DNA from: Porphyra umbilicalis
Taxonomy: Eukaryota > Rhodophyta > Bangiophyceae > Bangiales > Bangiaceae
Assembly (NCBI GenBank): GCA_002049455.2
Contig: KV918877.1
Span: 124,001-188,000 of the forward strand
Direction: 5' to 3'
DNA: 64,000 bases
Positions 29,390-39,080 of this stretch are shown here, in pieces. Under the pieces are notes generated by a model. It had not been told where the DNA came from, made no database searches, and saw nothing but the letters and a program-made list of their open reading frames with translations. Position 1 is the first letter of the stretch, and each line of letters opens with the position of its first letter. The translations under genes and the position numbers were made by a program.

Positions 29390-31560
29390 GGCGGTCGCAG
29401 GAGGCAGCCGCAGCCGCCCTTTTGTAGGGGCAACCGGCGGCCCGAGGAGCCCGGTCGCAGCCGGCAGCGACAGCCGGCCGTGCCTGCCGGCGGCAGCCGC
29501 TGCCCGCCACCACGCGATCCGCCGGCGTCGGAAGCCCGAGCGGCCACCGCGGGGTGGCCAGGCGGCGGCCGCGAAGGGCGCCGAGGCGGAGGAAAAAAGC
29601 GCGGGCGCCCCAAACCCGCCGGCAGCCAAAAACCCGCCGGCGGCAGCCGCAAACCCGCCGGCGGCAGCCGCTAACGCGGCCGCCGCCAGCCGCTGTCAGC
29701 AAAGCTGGGAGCTAGAGTGGAGCAAAAGGAGGTCGGGGGAGCAGGGGCGAGCCCGCTGCCACCGCGGCCAAAAGTGGACCCAAGACGCGGGCAAGAAAAG
29801 CGCGCGCTGTCCAGAGCTCACGAGCGCCACCCGCTGACAGCTGCAGGGGGAACCCCGGCAGAACCCACCAACGAAGCACGCACCAATGAGTGGGAAAAAA
29901 GGCGCGCGCGGAAAGTGCGCGCGCGAAAGACGGCGGTCCACGCGACGGCGGCGCAGGCGATGATGGGCGATGGCGGGCACGGGCGACGGTGGGGGCGCAG
30001 GCGACGGAGGTCGTTGGCGGTGAGGGTGGGCGCAGGCGACGGTGGGATCGTTGTGGGACTCAGGCGAGGGCAGAGTGGCGAGGCCCCTGCCACCACAGGC
30101 TCACATGAGCACATTGCTCCCAGAGGCCGTTCACCGGCCACAGGGCTCCGTCAGGGCCCTCTTCCTGTGGGGTCGTGCGCATGCAGGTGCTGACAATCTG
30201 TCCCGCACGAGGGCGCACAAGTAAAAAGGGTGGCGATGCCCCCGCCAGAGACAGCAGCCAATGACCAGCCTCTGATCGGGGCGGGCCCTCCACCCGAAAT
30301 AGGGGGAGAGAGAGGCCGCGAGGATCCGCGCAGCAGTTGTGGCTGTATGGCCTGCGGGCCACCTCGCAAGTGCGACCAACACGAGGCGGCTGCCTCACCT
30401 CCATCTCGCCGTCGCATCCTCACGTCCGCCTGTCAAACTGAGAGTACGCCACATGGCGCCAATTCTAGGCCCCAGCCAGCGAGAGCGTGGCCGCGTCACC
30501 GCCTGTTGAGGGTGTGTGGAGTAGGCAGCGCCATAATCTGGGGCCAACGATGCGGGGCGTACGGGCAGCACACGGTTAGGAGCAATGCTTCTTTTGATTG
30601 GTGTACACAAGGCCGTTCCAGCGGCTCAATTTGGCATAGAAAAGCTGCCAGCGGTGCCTCGTGCGAGGCAAGAATGGTGTGATTGGCTGATTCAGTCTCG
30701 GCGGTTGCCTCGTCAGACGGGCTGGGAACACAATGTCACAGGCTGCGGGCCACTCCACTCCTTCATTTCGTGGTCACTCGTCTCTTTAGCCACATGCGGA
30801 TGGCTGCTTTCCATTCGTAGCGTCACTCAGAGGTAGGCGCACAGAAGTCAGACGGAGCTCCGTTGCCCTCGCTCGATGGCACGGCCTCTTTCTTTCAGGC
30901 GGTCGAGCCTCGTCCCTCGATAGACTACGGTCTCCTAGTCACACTTCTGACTCAGCAGTAGTAGTGAGTGGCCACCATACATCCGAGTCATGCCGCCTGC
31001 TGAAACACCGCATGCCGCTGCGACGACCAAGGCTACACATGTGACAGGCGACCTGGCCTTCTGACAGCCTTGCGGGCTTGCGACGCTCATCGCCTGCTCA
31101 CGACAGGGGAAACGTAGAGCGCTTCTTCGTTCCTTTGGCCTGGCTTTTGTCTTCTGGAACTTCATTGGCTCAAGAGACATGGTCCAACGACACGGTGGCA
31201 GCCTGGGGTGCTGCCATGTGTCAGATGATTGTCGTATATCAGCACGATCGGCCACTTCGCGTCGTGAATGTGCGTCGTGTCTGCGTCGTGGCAGACGATC
31301 GCGACCTTCTACCAGCCTGAGCAGAGGAATCTCGGGCGGATCACAGGGATCTGGCCTTGCTGGCGCCTCTCTGATTCCACTGAGATATACTCCATTGGAA
31401 TAGACTACGAACAACCCAACGTCAATCGGGACTATTGGAGAAAAGGTAGCCCGCTCCCGATTAACTCTATTGCACATATCGTCCATTTCGGCCGCCCTTG
31501 ATAGGTGACCTCTGAGAGGGCGCCACGTCGCATGCCCAATTGAGAATTTAAGAACATAGT
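29390..31560. other. Gene-poor stretch upstream of the Myb-like gene
   Basis: This 2.2-kb stretch begins with GC-rich minisatellites, including three copies of a 21-bp unit (GCAAACCCGCCGGCGGCAGCC) near 29620-29680 and GGCGACGGTGGG-type units near 29950-30060. After 30.4 kb it becomes average in composition. Promoter sequence of the minus-strand gene is expected here, but no motif stands out. Confidence 0.5.
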
Positions 31561-31598
31561 CCCGACATTGGTGTCCTTGATCTCAGGCTCCCGTTCAA
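31561..31598. repeat. Inverted-repeat arm, possible right end of the Harbinger-like element
   Basis: CCCGACATTGGTGTCCTTG followed after nine bases by TCCCGTTCAA is the inverse of 18541-18582. It lies 40 bp outside the left end of the CAGTGGTGA element that starts at 31638. Confidence 0.5.
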
Positions 31599-31630
31599 AT
31601 GTCCACAGTTCTGACGATCGTTATTGCGGC

Positions 31631-31637
31631 CGCAGCG
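31631..31637. repeat. Flanking direct repeat CGCAGCG, left copy
   Basis: CGCAGCG directly precedes the left terminal inverted repeat and recurs at 33614-33620 directly after the right one. It is probably a target duplication. hAT elements usually make 8 bp, so this is one short or has one mutated base. Confidence 0.7.
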
Positions 31638-31762
31638 CAGTGGTGACTAACCGGGGGTGGGACAAAAACGCCATTTTGGGCCATGTGGCCCCCCACATTC
31701 GGACACGGAATCGGCCTGTGCGGGGTCACACACGCAGACTTTTTCCACAAACCTTTGTGGAT

Positions 31763-32350
31763 GATTCCAGGCACGTGCGTGCAATACCCTGGCCTTCAGG
31801 GCTGTGGCGCGCTCGGCGACGCATTGACACCGGGCACGCCGGCCGGTTCTAGGCCGCGGGAGCGCACGGGGACACGTACAGCCACGTTGCCGTGGTGGGG
31901 GGGGCGTCGGGCGAGGAAAGGGGTGCCGCCTCCGCCACCGCAGCGGCGGCGGCCCGCCGGCGTCGCGCGGCGCCCACGGGCGAGGCCGTCACTCCGCCGC
32001 GCAGCGCACCTGCGCACGGCGGGCAGGGCGGCCGACACGGCGCACGGGCGGGCGGGTGGGACTGATCGCCGCGCGACGAGGCGCCTGTAACCTCGCCGCT
32101 AGATGGCGTCAGAAACCGCCGACGCGCCGCCGCAACAGAAGACGGCGCGCAGGCGCGATCACCCGCGGGTCATCGTGGGCGCGTCAAGCCCCGGAAGTCG
32201 CTGCGCGCGGTCACCGCACGCAACTCGGGGCAGTGGAGGGGGCACGGGGGCAGGCTCTTTCCGGGCTCAGTGACCCCTGTGGAACGACAGTCCTTCTCAG
32301 CCACGTAACTCCATTCGTTTTTAGCGTCATCGCGACCCTTCCAACACTGA
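31763..32350. repeat. Dispersed repeat, part 1 (copy at 61631-62212)
   Basis: From ATTCCAGGCACGTGCGTGCA onward about 580 bp match the segment starting at 61631, with scattered substitutions. The segment includes GTTGCCGTGG and a TCATCGTGGGCG block. It is not a tandem copy, since 29 kb separate the two. Within it, CCCTGGCCTTCAGG at 31787 starts an apparent terminal repeat. Confidence 0.85.
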
Positions 32351-33256
32351 CCCCTCTTTTTCAGTATTGGGGCTGCGTGGATAGTTCACTGGCCAGAAAC
32401 GGTCGCCGTGTCAAATGGCTGTCGGCTCACGCCGACTATTGTCACAGTGTCCCCTTCTCGGGCGGGGCGATCAACGGTCAGACCTCAAGGGATATGCCCC
32501 TCAAAACATAGACTTGCAGGCCAGTGTCGGCAGACTTGAGCTCACTGATAGGTCTAGAAAGGCCGGTGGCTGGTGAGAGTCTGCTCGCACTTCATGTGGA
32601 AGGGCCTCGCTCTAAGCGGTTGACGGTGCGGTCCCAGCAAGTTGAGGAGAGCAGCGACGCGAATCGAACACGTTGTGGTTCTCAGCAAGAGACATTGCGA
32701 CGATCCGTGGCGCGAGAGGCCAATGCGTATCATTCAGTCGCGCTGTCATGCCCTTGAGAAAGGTGACAGAGCTGACGGGCCGCGCGACCCTGTCTTTTTG
32801 AGTCCGACGCGAGGCCGCGCACCCGTCAACCTCTGCCGTGGTGCCGGCGGCTGATGGCAGGCACCGCGTGCCTGCTTTTGAAATGTTCGGCACAGGCCAA
32901 TGAAAGTGGGTCATCGAGGGAGACATGCTTTCTCAAAGTTTGACACGTCCTCGTTGTGCGTCTGACCAATGAGAGGGCAGCCGTTGTTGGGGCAGAGACA
33001 CTCTTGGGGTCACCTCTGCCCCATTCCGACCCGATTTGGGGCAGCACCGGCCCCAAGATGTCGCTGCCCCAATAACGAGATTTGGACTTACCGGAAGGAT
33101 CTTAAATCTTCCAGGACGTACCAATCGCTTGTTGGGCCTGTCGTTGTTGTTACCGCACTCGACACTGCCCCAATAAGCAACTATAGACACGTTTTAATTA
33201 AATATGTGTACGTGTCTGCAACGTGTGCGATATCGTTATTGGGCCAGCTGTTGTTG

Positions 33257-33386
33257 GATGTGCTCTCAGATCCCTGAGGACACGAATGCAGGCTGCCACC
33301 TCTGAAACGAAGAGCAAGTCCCTTGATCTAAGTATATGTGTGCATCACTACACTTTGAGAGCACCCTGTCCTAAAGGCCAGGGAAT
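33257..33386. repeat. Dispersed repeat, part 2 (copy at 62212-62338)
   Basis: CTCTCAGATCCCTGAGGACA and the following 120 bp match 62217-62338. In the second locus this block directly follows part 1, whereas here 900 bp of other sequence (GGGGCAG/CTGCCCC-rich) lies between them. It ends with CCTAAAGGCCAGGG, the partner of the CCCTGGCCTTCAGG at 31787. Confidence 0.85.
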
Positions 33387-33613
33387 TCTTCCTGTCTTCT
33401 TGGGTTGGATGTCTGTACACCGCCGGAAGCGTCTCGACGAGAGGAAGAGCATGGCGCCCAGTCTGGCCGCCCAAGTGGACAGGAAGTGCGCTTCACAAAG
33501 GTTTGTGGGAACAATCTGCGTGTGTGACCCCGCACAGGCCGATTCTGTGACCGAATGTGGATCCACATGGCCAATATTGGCATTTGTGTCTCACCCCCGT
33601 TTAATCACCACTG

Positions 33614-33620
33614 CGCAGCG
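33614..33620. repeat. Flanking direct repeat CGCAGCG, right copy
   Basis: This is the second copy of the 7-bp direct repeat and directly follows the right terminal inverted repeat. Confidence 0.7.
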
Positions 33621-35336
33621 GGGCTCGTGGGGCGCAGCTCTGCTGCGCCGCGTCGCCGCCCACTGCGGCGTCAGCGCTGCTTCCGTGGCTCCCTCCCACC
33701 TCCTACTGGTGGGCCGCGCGGCAGCCGCCGACGCGGCGGGTGGCCGCCCTCCTGCCCCCTGCCGTCGTGGTCGCCGGGACGGGCGCGTGGCGAGCGCGTG
33801 CCTGATCCCTACGCCCACTCCCCCTTCCCCCTCCCACCCGTCCGACCGGCGGCGGGGCGCCAAGTTGGCGCCGCCAACTCCCCAACGGGCACGCCGGCGG
33901 ATCGTCAGAAAAGTCGACACGCTGGACGAGGGGTCCTTTGGTTCAGCCTTCCGCCGGGGCAGCTGTTCGCAAACGGGCAGGACCCCCATTCCATATGTGT
34001 TCAGGTGCATGGCTCTGGGTCACGGGACTCTCACAATTGCCACGCATCTTTGGGCTTGAACCTGCTATGAAGCACGCCATAAGGACCGATGGTTCTTGGT
34101 GGAAATCCAAGGCCTCATGAAAAATAGGAAGCAGCCAAGCGCACAAGATGATGAAAGGGATCGGACGGGGGAGAGGTGCGGGTGAAGACGGGACCCACAC
34201 GAGTAGGACGCGGCTTCGGAGGCGCGGCCACTCACTGCCGCAAGGATCCGCACCTCACTCCCTCCCCCCCCCACAAAGCGGCACAAATGTATATCTGATA
34301 TGTCACACACGGTGGGCAGGCAACTCAAACCGCCTCACACACGACACACAATCACGACGAAGGTGATATCTCCTGGTTAGCGGGAGATGGGGTGCTTAAC
34401 TCAATCTAGTGCGACCATTGGCTTGTTTTAGTCATAACCTAAAAGTGGACCTCGTGTTTGGTCTGCTGATGCCGCGGAGCCAGTGCCTGGCAGGCTTTTT
34501 TGGAACGAGATTTCCTCCCGTTCAGTCTCCCATTTTCGAACGGAAGAGTGAACAGAATCGACTCCAGTCCAGCGGGTCCGCGAACAGGACTCCCGTCCAG
34601 GCTCCCCCCCCCCCCGTTCGGGACGTCGGTTTTCTGACGATCCCCGTGACGGATGCGCCGCCGGGCCGCGCCACGAGGCCGCTGCACCAGCGGGCGCGCG
34701 GGTGCCGGGCCCCCGCCCGTGCTGCACTGGCCGGCGGGACGGCCCGACAACAGCCGCCCCCACCCCCTGTGCCCCCCACCGGCGGCTGCGCCGCCCACGT
34801 GCGTGGGGGGGGCGCCCACGTGCGCCGCGGCGGCGGTCGGTGCCCCCCGCGACGCGTGCGCGCCTGGCGTAGGCGTGGCTGCGGGGGGGGTGGGGGGGGA
34901 GGGAAAACGGCCACCTGACCAGATCCCACAGGGGGGCGTGAGAGGAACGAAGGGAGGCGGGGAACGGAGGGGGGGGGGGCGGTTGTCGATGCATCTCGAG
35001 CCCCTCCGCCTCCCTGTGCCCGCCACCACACGTGCAGCCTCTGCGGACGCGTCCCAGTGGAGGCCGTCAACCGCCGCCGGCGCGATGGGCTGGTGTGGTG
35101 TCTCGCCCGGCCGACGCCCCTCCACCCGCACGTACGGTTGTTGCCGCTGGCCGGGGGCTCTTGGCCGCCTCCCCACCGCCACCTTCTGATCTTCCGCAGG
35201 TCGGCGCCATCCTCCGCCCCTGTATCGTCGGGCTACGCCTGTTGCCGACGTGGGATCCCATCCCACATCCCCACCGTCAGCCCCCCTCTCCCCTTGCCGC
35301 GGCCGTCCCGCACGCATCCTCTCCACGCTGCCGGGC
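33621..35336. other. Upstream region of the first CCT gene
   Basis: A GC-rich block (33.6-33.95 kb) is followed by a stretch of average composition. A GAACGGGA/TCCCGTTC cluster lies at 34480-34610, related to those at 17.0 and 18.5 kb. From 34650 a GC-rich leader runs to the ATG at 35337. Long minus-strand frames here are shadows of GC-rich sequence. No separate gene is supported. Confidence 0.5.
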
Positions 35337-36533
35337 ATGGACGACCACAGCGGCGGCGGCCCTCTGGCGCCGTCCGTGGACGTTGCCGCGTTCACAGACG
35401 GCGGCATGGCGGACGGCGAAAGCGGCGGGTGCGGCGGCGGTGATCGCAGTGGCGACGGTAGCAGCGACGGCGGCGTCGCGACTGCCGTCGCTCCGCTGCA
35501 TTCGCCATCGCCACCCTTTTCCGCCGCCGCCGCAGCGGCGGCGGCCGACGCTCTGTGGGCGCCACCGCCGTGGCCACAGTCACAGACGGCAATGGCGACG
35601 GCCGACTGGGAGGTCTGGTGGGGGGATGTGACGGCCGCTGCCGAGGACCCGCCGGGGCTGTGGGCGGGCTGGTTTCCCGACGAAGGCGGGGGGGCCGATG
35701 CGCCACTGCCGTCACCCGTGGCCGCCACGCCGCTGTCGATGGCGGCGGGCCCCCCAGCCACGGCGCTGCCCCCACCCCCGCCGCCGCCGACAGCCGTAGC
35801 CACGCTGGGAGCGGCGAGCCGGCTCGACAAGGGCCCTCGGACCGCGTCGCCGCGCCACTTTGGTGGTGCCATGGCCGACCTGGCCGCTACGCTCCCGCCC
35901 GGGACGATTGACCGCGCCGTCGGCCGCACGGCGGCGGTTGTCATAGGGCGCGCCAAAGCCGCGGCGGCGGCCGCAGCGGCGCTCGCCCTGCCGCCGCCAC
36001 TGATGCTACCAAGCCCTCTGCTGCCACCGCCATCGTGGACACCACCACCGCCAACGGGGGACGTACCATCCACCTCCGACGCGGTCGACGTGGCCGCTTG
36101 CTTTGACGCGCTCATTGGCGTTGGCGCAGGCGTGACGCCGCTGCCGCCACCGTTGCCGCTGGCGAGCGGCGGCGCCAACAGCCACGTCGGCAGCCCCGTC
36201 TCGCTCGTCACGACCGACGGCTCCGCGTCGGACACATCGTCGGTGGTGGCCTACCGAGCCGCCGCCGCCGCTGCGACTGCTGTCACCGTGTGCTGCCCCA
36301 ATGACAGCGGCGATGGCCGCGGCGCCGGTGGCGAAGATGTGGCGGCGGCCACGGCCGCCGACGCATCTCTCACCGCAGCCGCCCGAACAGTGGCACTGTG
36401 TCGCTTTCGTGCCAAGAAGGCGTTGCGGCGGGCGCGGCGTGGCGCGCCCGCCGTCGCGCTCACCGCCGACCGGGTGCACATTGCCAAGACGCGGCCGCGC
36501 GTACGCGGCCGCTTTGTGCGCCTGCCGGTATAG
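35337..36533 (+). CDS. CCT-motif protein, first of a convergent pair
   Basis: From ATG 35337 the frame encodes 398 residues. Most of the protein is low-complexity Ala/Gly/Pro/Asp sequence with short tryptophan-containing acidic segments (WEVWWGDV, LWAGWFPDEGG). The C-terminal 45 residues match the CCT motif of CONSTANS/TOC1-type plant regulators: ALCRFRAKKALRRARR, then IAKTRPRVRGRFVRLPV. CCT motifs act in nuclear localisation and in DNA or NF-Y binding. B-box and response-regulator domains, found in many CCT proteins, are absent. The upstream frame is open, but its first codon is GTG. A second CCT gene faces it from 39080 to 37992, suggesting an inverted duplication. The function is probably transcriptional regulation, by family. 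Confidence 0.82.
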   Translation: MDDHSGGGPLAPSVDVAAFTDGGMADGESGGCGGGDRSGDGSSDGGVATAVAPLHSPSPPFSAAAAAAAADALWAPPPWPQSQTAMATADWEVWWGDVTAAAEDPPGLWAGWFPDEGGGADAPLPSPVAATPLSMAAGPPATALPPPPPPPTAVATLGAASRLDKGPRTASPRHFGGAMADLAATLPPGTIDRAVGRTAAVVIGRAKAAAAAAAALALPPPLMLPSPLLPPPSWTPPPPTGDVPSTSDAVDVAACFDALIGVGAGVTPLPPPLPLASGGANSHVGSPVSLVTTDGSASDTSSVVAYRAAAAAATAVTVCCPNDSGDGRGAGGEDVAAATAADASLTAAARTVALCRFRAKKALRRARRGAPAVALTADRVHIAKTRPRVRGRFVRLPV

Positions 36534-37991
36534 TCACGGGGGGGCACAACCGCCGCCACCACCGCGTTTCGTCTCGTGTATAGTTTGGGTTTGCGAGACG
36601 CGAGTGTGTCCCGGCAGTTTTCCTTGTAGATAAATACGCCCACGCTGCCACTGGGCGGTTGAGTACCGGAGCAATATAGCGAGCAACCGACATTGGGCGC
36701 CGCCAGACAGCGCGGCCACTCTCGTCAGACACTGGCGGCCGGGCGCAAACCGCGGCGGGGGATGACGCCAGTCCCGCCCACTTTCCATTCGGGCGCGCCA
36801 GCGCGGCATCTCGTGAAGGGAACCAAACCATAAAACCAGCTGGTTCTCCCTCCCCTGGTGCGTCCTGCGCCTCTGTCGCCCGCAAAGCGCTGGGTGAGGG
36901 GGGGGGGGAAGGCTCGCCAGCCGTACCGGACTGCCGCGGCCAAAGATGCACGCAGGCGGCAGCTTGCGTGTGTCGGATGGCGCGAGCGTCCTGTGATGCG
37001 GAACCATTCGATCCAAGCAAATATTTAGTGCCCAAGACGCTGATTTGATTCCGCCACGAGTGAGTTGTTGGGTGCCTGCACTGGGCGTGTTCCGCACGCG
37101 ACGGGCTTGTTTGACGTACGAGGATGCAATTCCCATCTATCTTTCTCTTCCCGGTGATGGCCTACGCTGCCAGCATTCGTTGGCTACGATGTACCGCTGT
37201 GCACACCACGTCGTCGTATACGCTGTAGTCCCAAAAAACTCCCGAGTCCTGAGTGGCCACAAAATGGAATCACGAGCGGGCAGGTACCGCAGATGCCAGC
37301 CGAGGGATGGCAGGTGAAGCTGCGTACAGACATCTTTCAACGAGGCGGCAGCAGCACGCTGACTGCAGAGAAAGGAAAACTTGGGCCACATCAGTAGCGG
37401 GGGGTCTGGCGACGGCGAGAGGCGCGTACTCGCCGGCGCTGAGAAATTCTCCCTCCAACATGTTTCCACAAGGGAATTGCTTGCGGTCGGACCTGCCGGT
37501 GGCCGTCGGCGGCCGTCTGTAGCCAATACAACTGCCTGTGTCCCACGCAACCGCATCTACCGAGCGAGTGCGACGCCGCTGTCCGCCACCGCGTTGGCTA
37601 TGCAACGGGAGAGTGCAGCTGCCCTAGAATCCATAGAAAGGTCGGACGCGCACAATGTTGATACTTGTTTCTCGTTGAACATACGGCGGGCAGACACACA
37701 GAAGGCGATAGTCATTGTATGCAGTCTCTCTTCTCCAATGCCGTCCATCCTCGTTGGCAGCTGACCGGCACAGAAGTAGCCCTAAATTTAGCGTTTCCTC
37801 AAGAAAGAACAAGTCGTCCTCACGGCCAGTGCAGCGCTGATTCGCTGCTACCCACCCTTGGCGAAGAACAGAAGCGACAGGACTGAAGACAGGCTGTATA
37901 GCAGAAACAGAAACATGAAGTGAAACAATACACAAGAGAAAATGCAAAACACAGAGGAGCGACAAGGGCAAAACACTCGCCACGACGGCGT
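36534..37991. other. Intergenic space between the two convergent CCT genes
   Basis: These 1.46 kb have average composition and no supported gene. Both flanking genes end here, so it should hold two 3' ends. AATAAA-like polyadenylation signals are not obvious. Confidence 0.55.
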
Positions 37992-39080
37992 TCAAGTGCT
38001 TTGCCGCACATACCGTCCCCGCACGCGGGGGCGCGCCTTCGCAATGGACGTCCGAGCTGGAAAGTGCCCCCCTCCCCCCCCAACCCCTCCCGACGCCGCC
38101 CGCCGCACCCGCGCCGACGCCTTTTGGGCGCGGAAGCGGCACAGGGCGACCGCACGGGCAGCAGCGTGCAGGGTGCCAGCAGCGGCGGCCGCCGCCGTCG
38201 CATCCACGTCGACGTGCAGGGGCATTGACGCCGCCGCGGCCGCGGCGGCGCCTGTGACGTTTCCAAAAACCGCAGGCGGGGGGGGTGGCGGCGACCACGC
38301 GGCGACCAATGACGACAAGGACGCGTCCGACGTCGGCGCCGCCGACGTCACCGACGACGACGTCGAGGGGGCGTCCCACAGCAGATCCGCGGCGGCGGCG
38401 CCGCTCCCCCACCCGTCGGCCACCGGTGGCGGTGGTGACAGCGGCGGTGATGGGGCCGGCGGCGGCGCCACTGCCGCCGCGGTGCCGGTGGCGGCGGTGC
38501 GCGTGCCGCTGCCCCCGCCCGCGGCGGCGGTGCGGGCGATGCTGGCAGCGGCAGCGAGAGCGACGGCCCGCCTCACAGTGGCAATGGCGAGGGCGGTCGA
38601 CAGCGCCGCCGTGGCCGCGCACCGCGGCCGCCGGGACGGTGGCGGCGGTGGCGGCGGCGGTGGTACCTGCCGCAACGGCGGTGCGGGTGACACAGCATGG
38701 CGGGCGGCGGACGGCGGCGACGGCGGCAATGGCGGGGGCGCCGCCGCGGCCGACGCGGCGGGTGGCCATGTGGGCGACTCAACGGAAGGGACGGCCGGCG
38801 GCCTCGACGGCGGCGACGGCCGGCCGCCGCCGCACGGTGGTCCGCCCGCTGCAGACGGAGAGGGGGATGGCGGCGGCGGCGTCTCGTTGTCCCCCCATAG
38901 CAGAGCGTCCAAATCGCGGTCGGCGTCGGTCGGCGCCCACGGTGGCGGTGCCGCCGTGGTGGGCGGCTGGGGGAAAGGAGGGCGGGGGGGGGGCGCGCCA
39001 CGCCAGGCAGCGGTGAGGTCGGCAAGGTCCGCCGAAACGCCGGACGCGGTGGCGCTGTGCATGGCGGCCACGGCCCGCAT
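37992..39080 (-). CDS. CCT-motif protein, second of a convergent pair
   Basis: From the ATG at 39080 the frame gives 362 residues. Upstream codons are open but start from GTG. As in the first gene, the body is Ala/Pro/Ser-rich with acidic patches (DADRDLDALLWGDNE), and the C-terminus carries a CCT motif: ALCRFRAQKASARVRR, then TSIAKARPRVRGRYVR. The loop between the two conserved blocks is longer and Gly-rich, including a run of G at 38060-38080. The terminal pattern is much closer to the first gene than to the general motif, so the two are probably duplicates. The plus strand is open over the whole interval, but the CCT motif decides the strand. Confidence 0.82.
   Translation of the reverse strand: MRAVAAMHSATASGVSADLADLTAAWRGAPPPRPPFPQPPTTAAPPPWAPTDADRDLDALLWGDNETPPPPSPSPSAAGGPPCGGGRPSPPSRPPAVPSVESPTWPPAASAAAAPPPLPPSPPSAARHAVSPAPPLRQVPPPPPPPPPSRRPRCAATAALSTALAIATVRRAVALAAAASIARTAAAGGGSGTRTAATGTAAAVAPPPAPSPPLSPPPPVADGWGSGAAAADLLWDAPSTSSSVTSAAPTSDASLSSLVAAWSPPPPPPAVFGNVTGAAAAAAASMPLHVDVDATAAAAAAGTLHAAARAVALCRFRAQKASARVRRAASGGVGGGGGHFPARTSIAKARPRVRGRYVRQST

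Larger units (their letters stand above)
31638..33613. mobile_element. Non-autonomous TIR DNA transposon, hAT-like ends
   Basis: The left terminal repeat (31638-31760) and the right one (33494-33613) are inverted copies of about 120 bp, both starting CAGTGGTGA. They share long identical blocks such as GAATCGGCCTGTGCGGGG. A 7-bp direct repeat flanks them. No transposase reading frame is visible inside, so mobility would depend on another element. The interior (31763-32350 and 33257-33386) is a repeat family found again at 61.6-62.3 kb without these TIRs, so the interior was probably acquired. CAGTGGTG-type termini are common in hAT elements, but the class is not certain. Confidence 0.75.

Noticed and set aside
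34439..36235. Long minus-strand frame opposite the first CCT gene
   Set aside because: The CCT motif is on the plus strand. The minus frame is an antisense shadow in GC-rich sequence with no motif.
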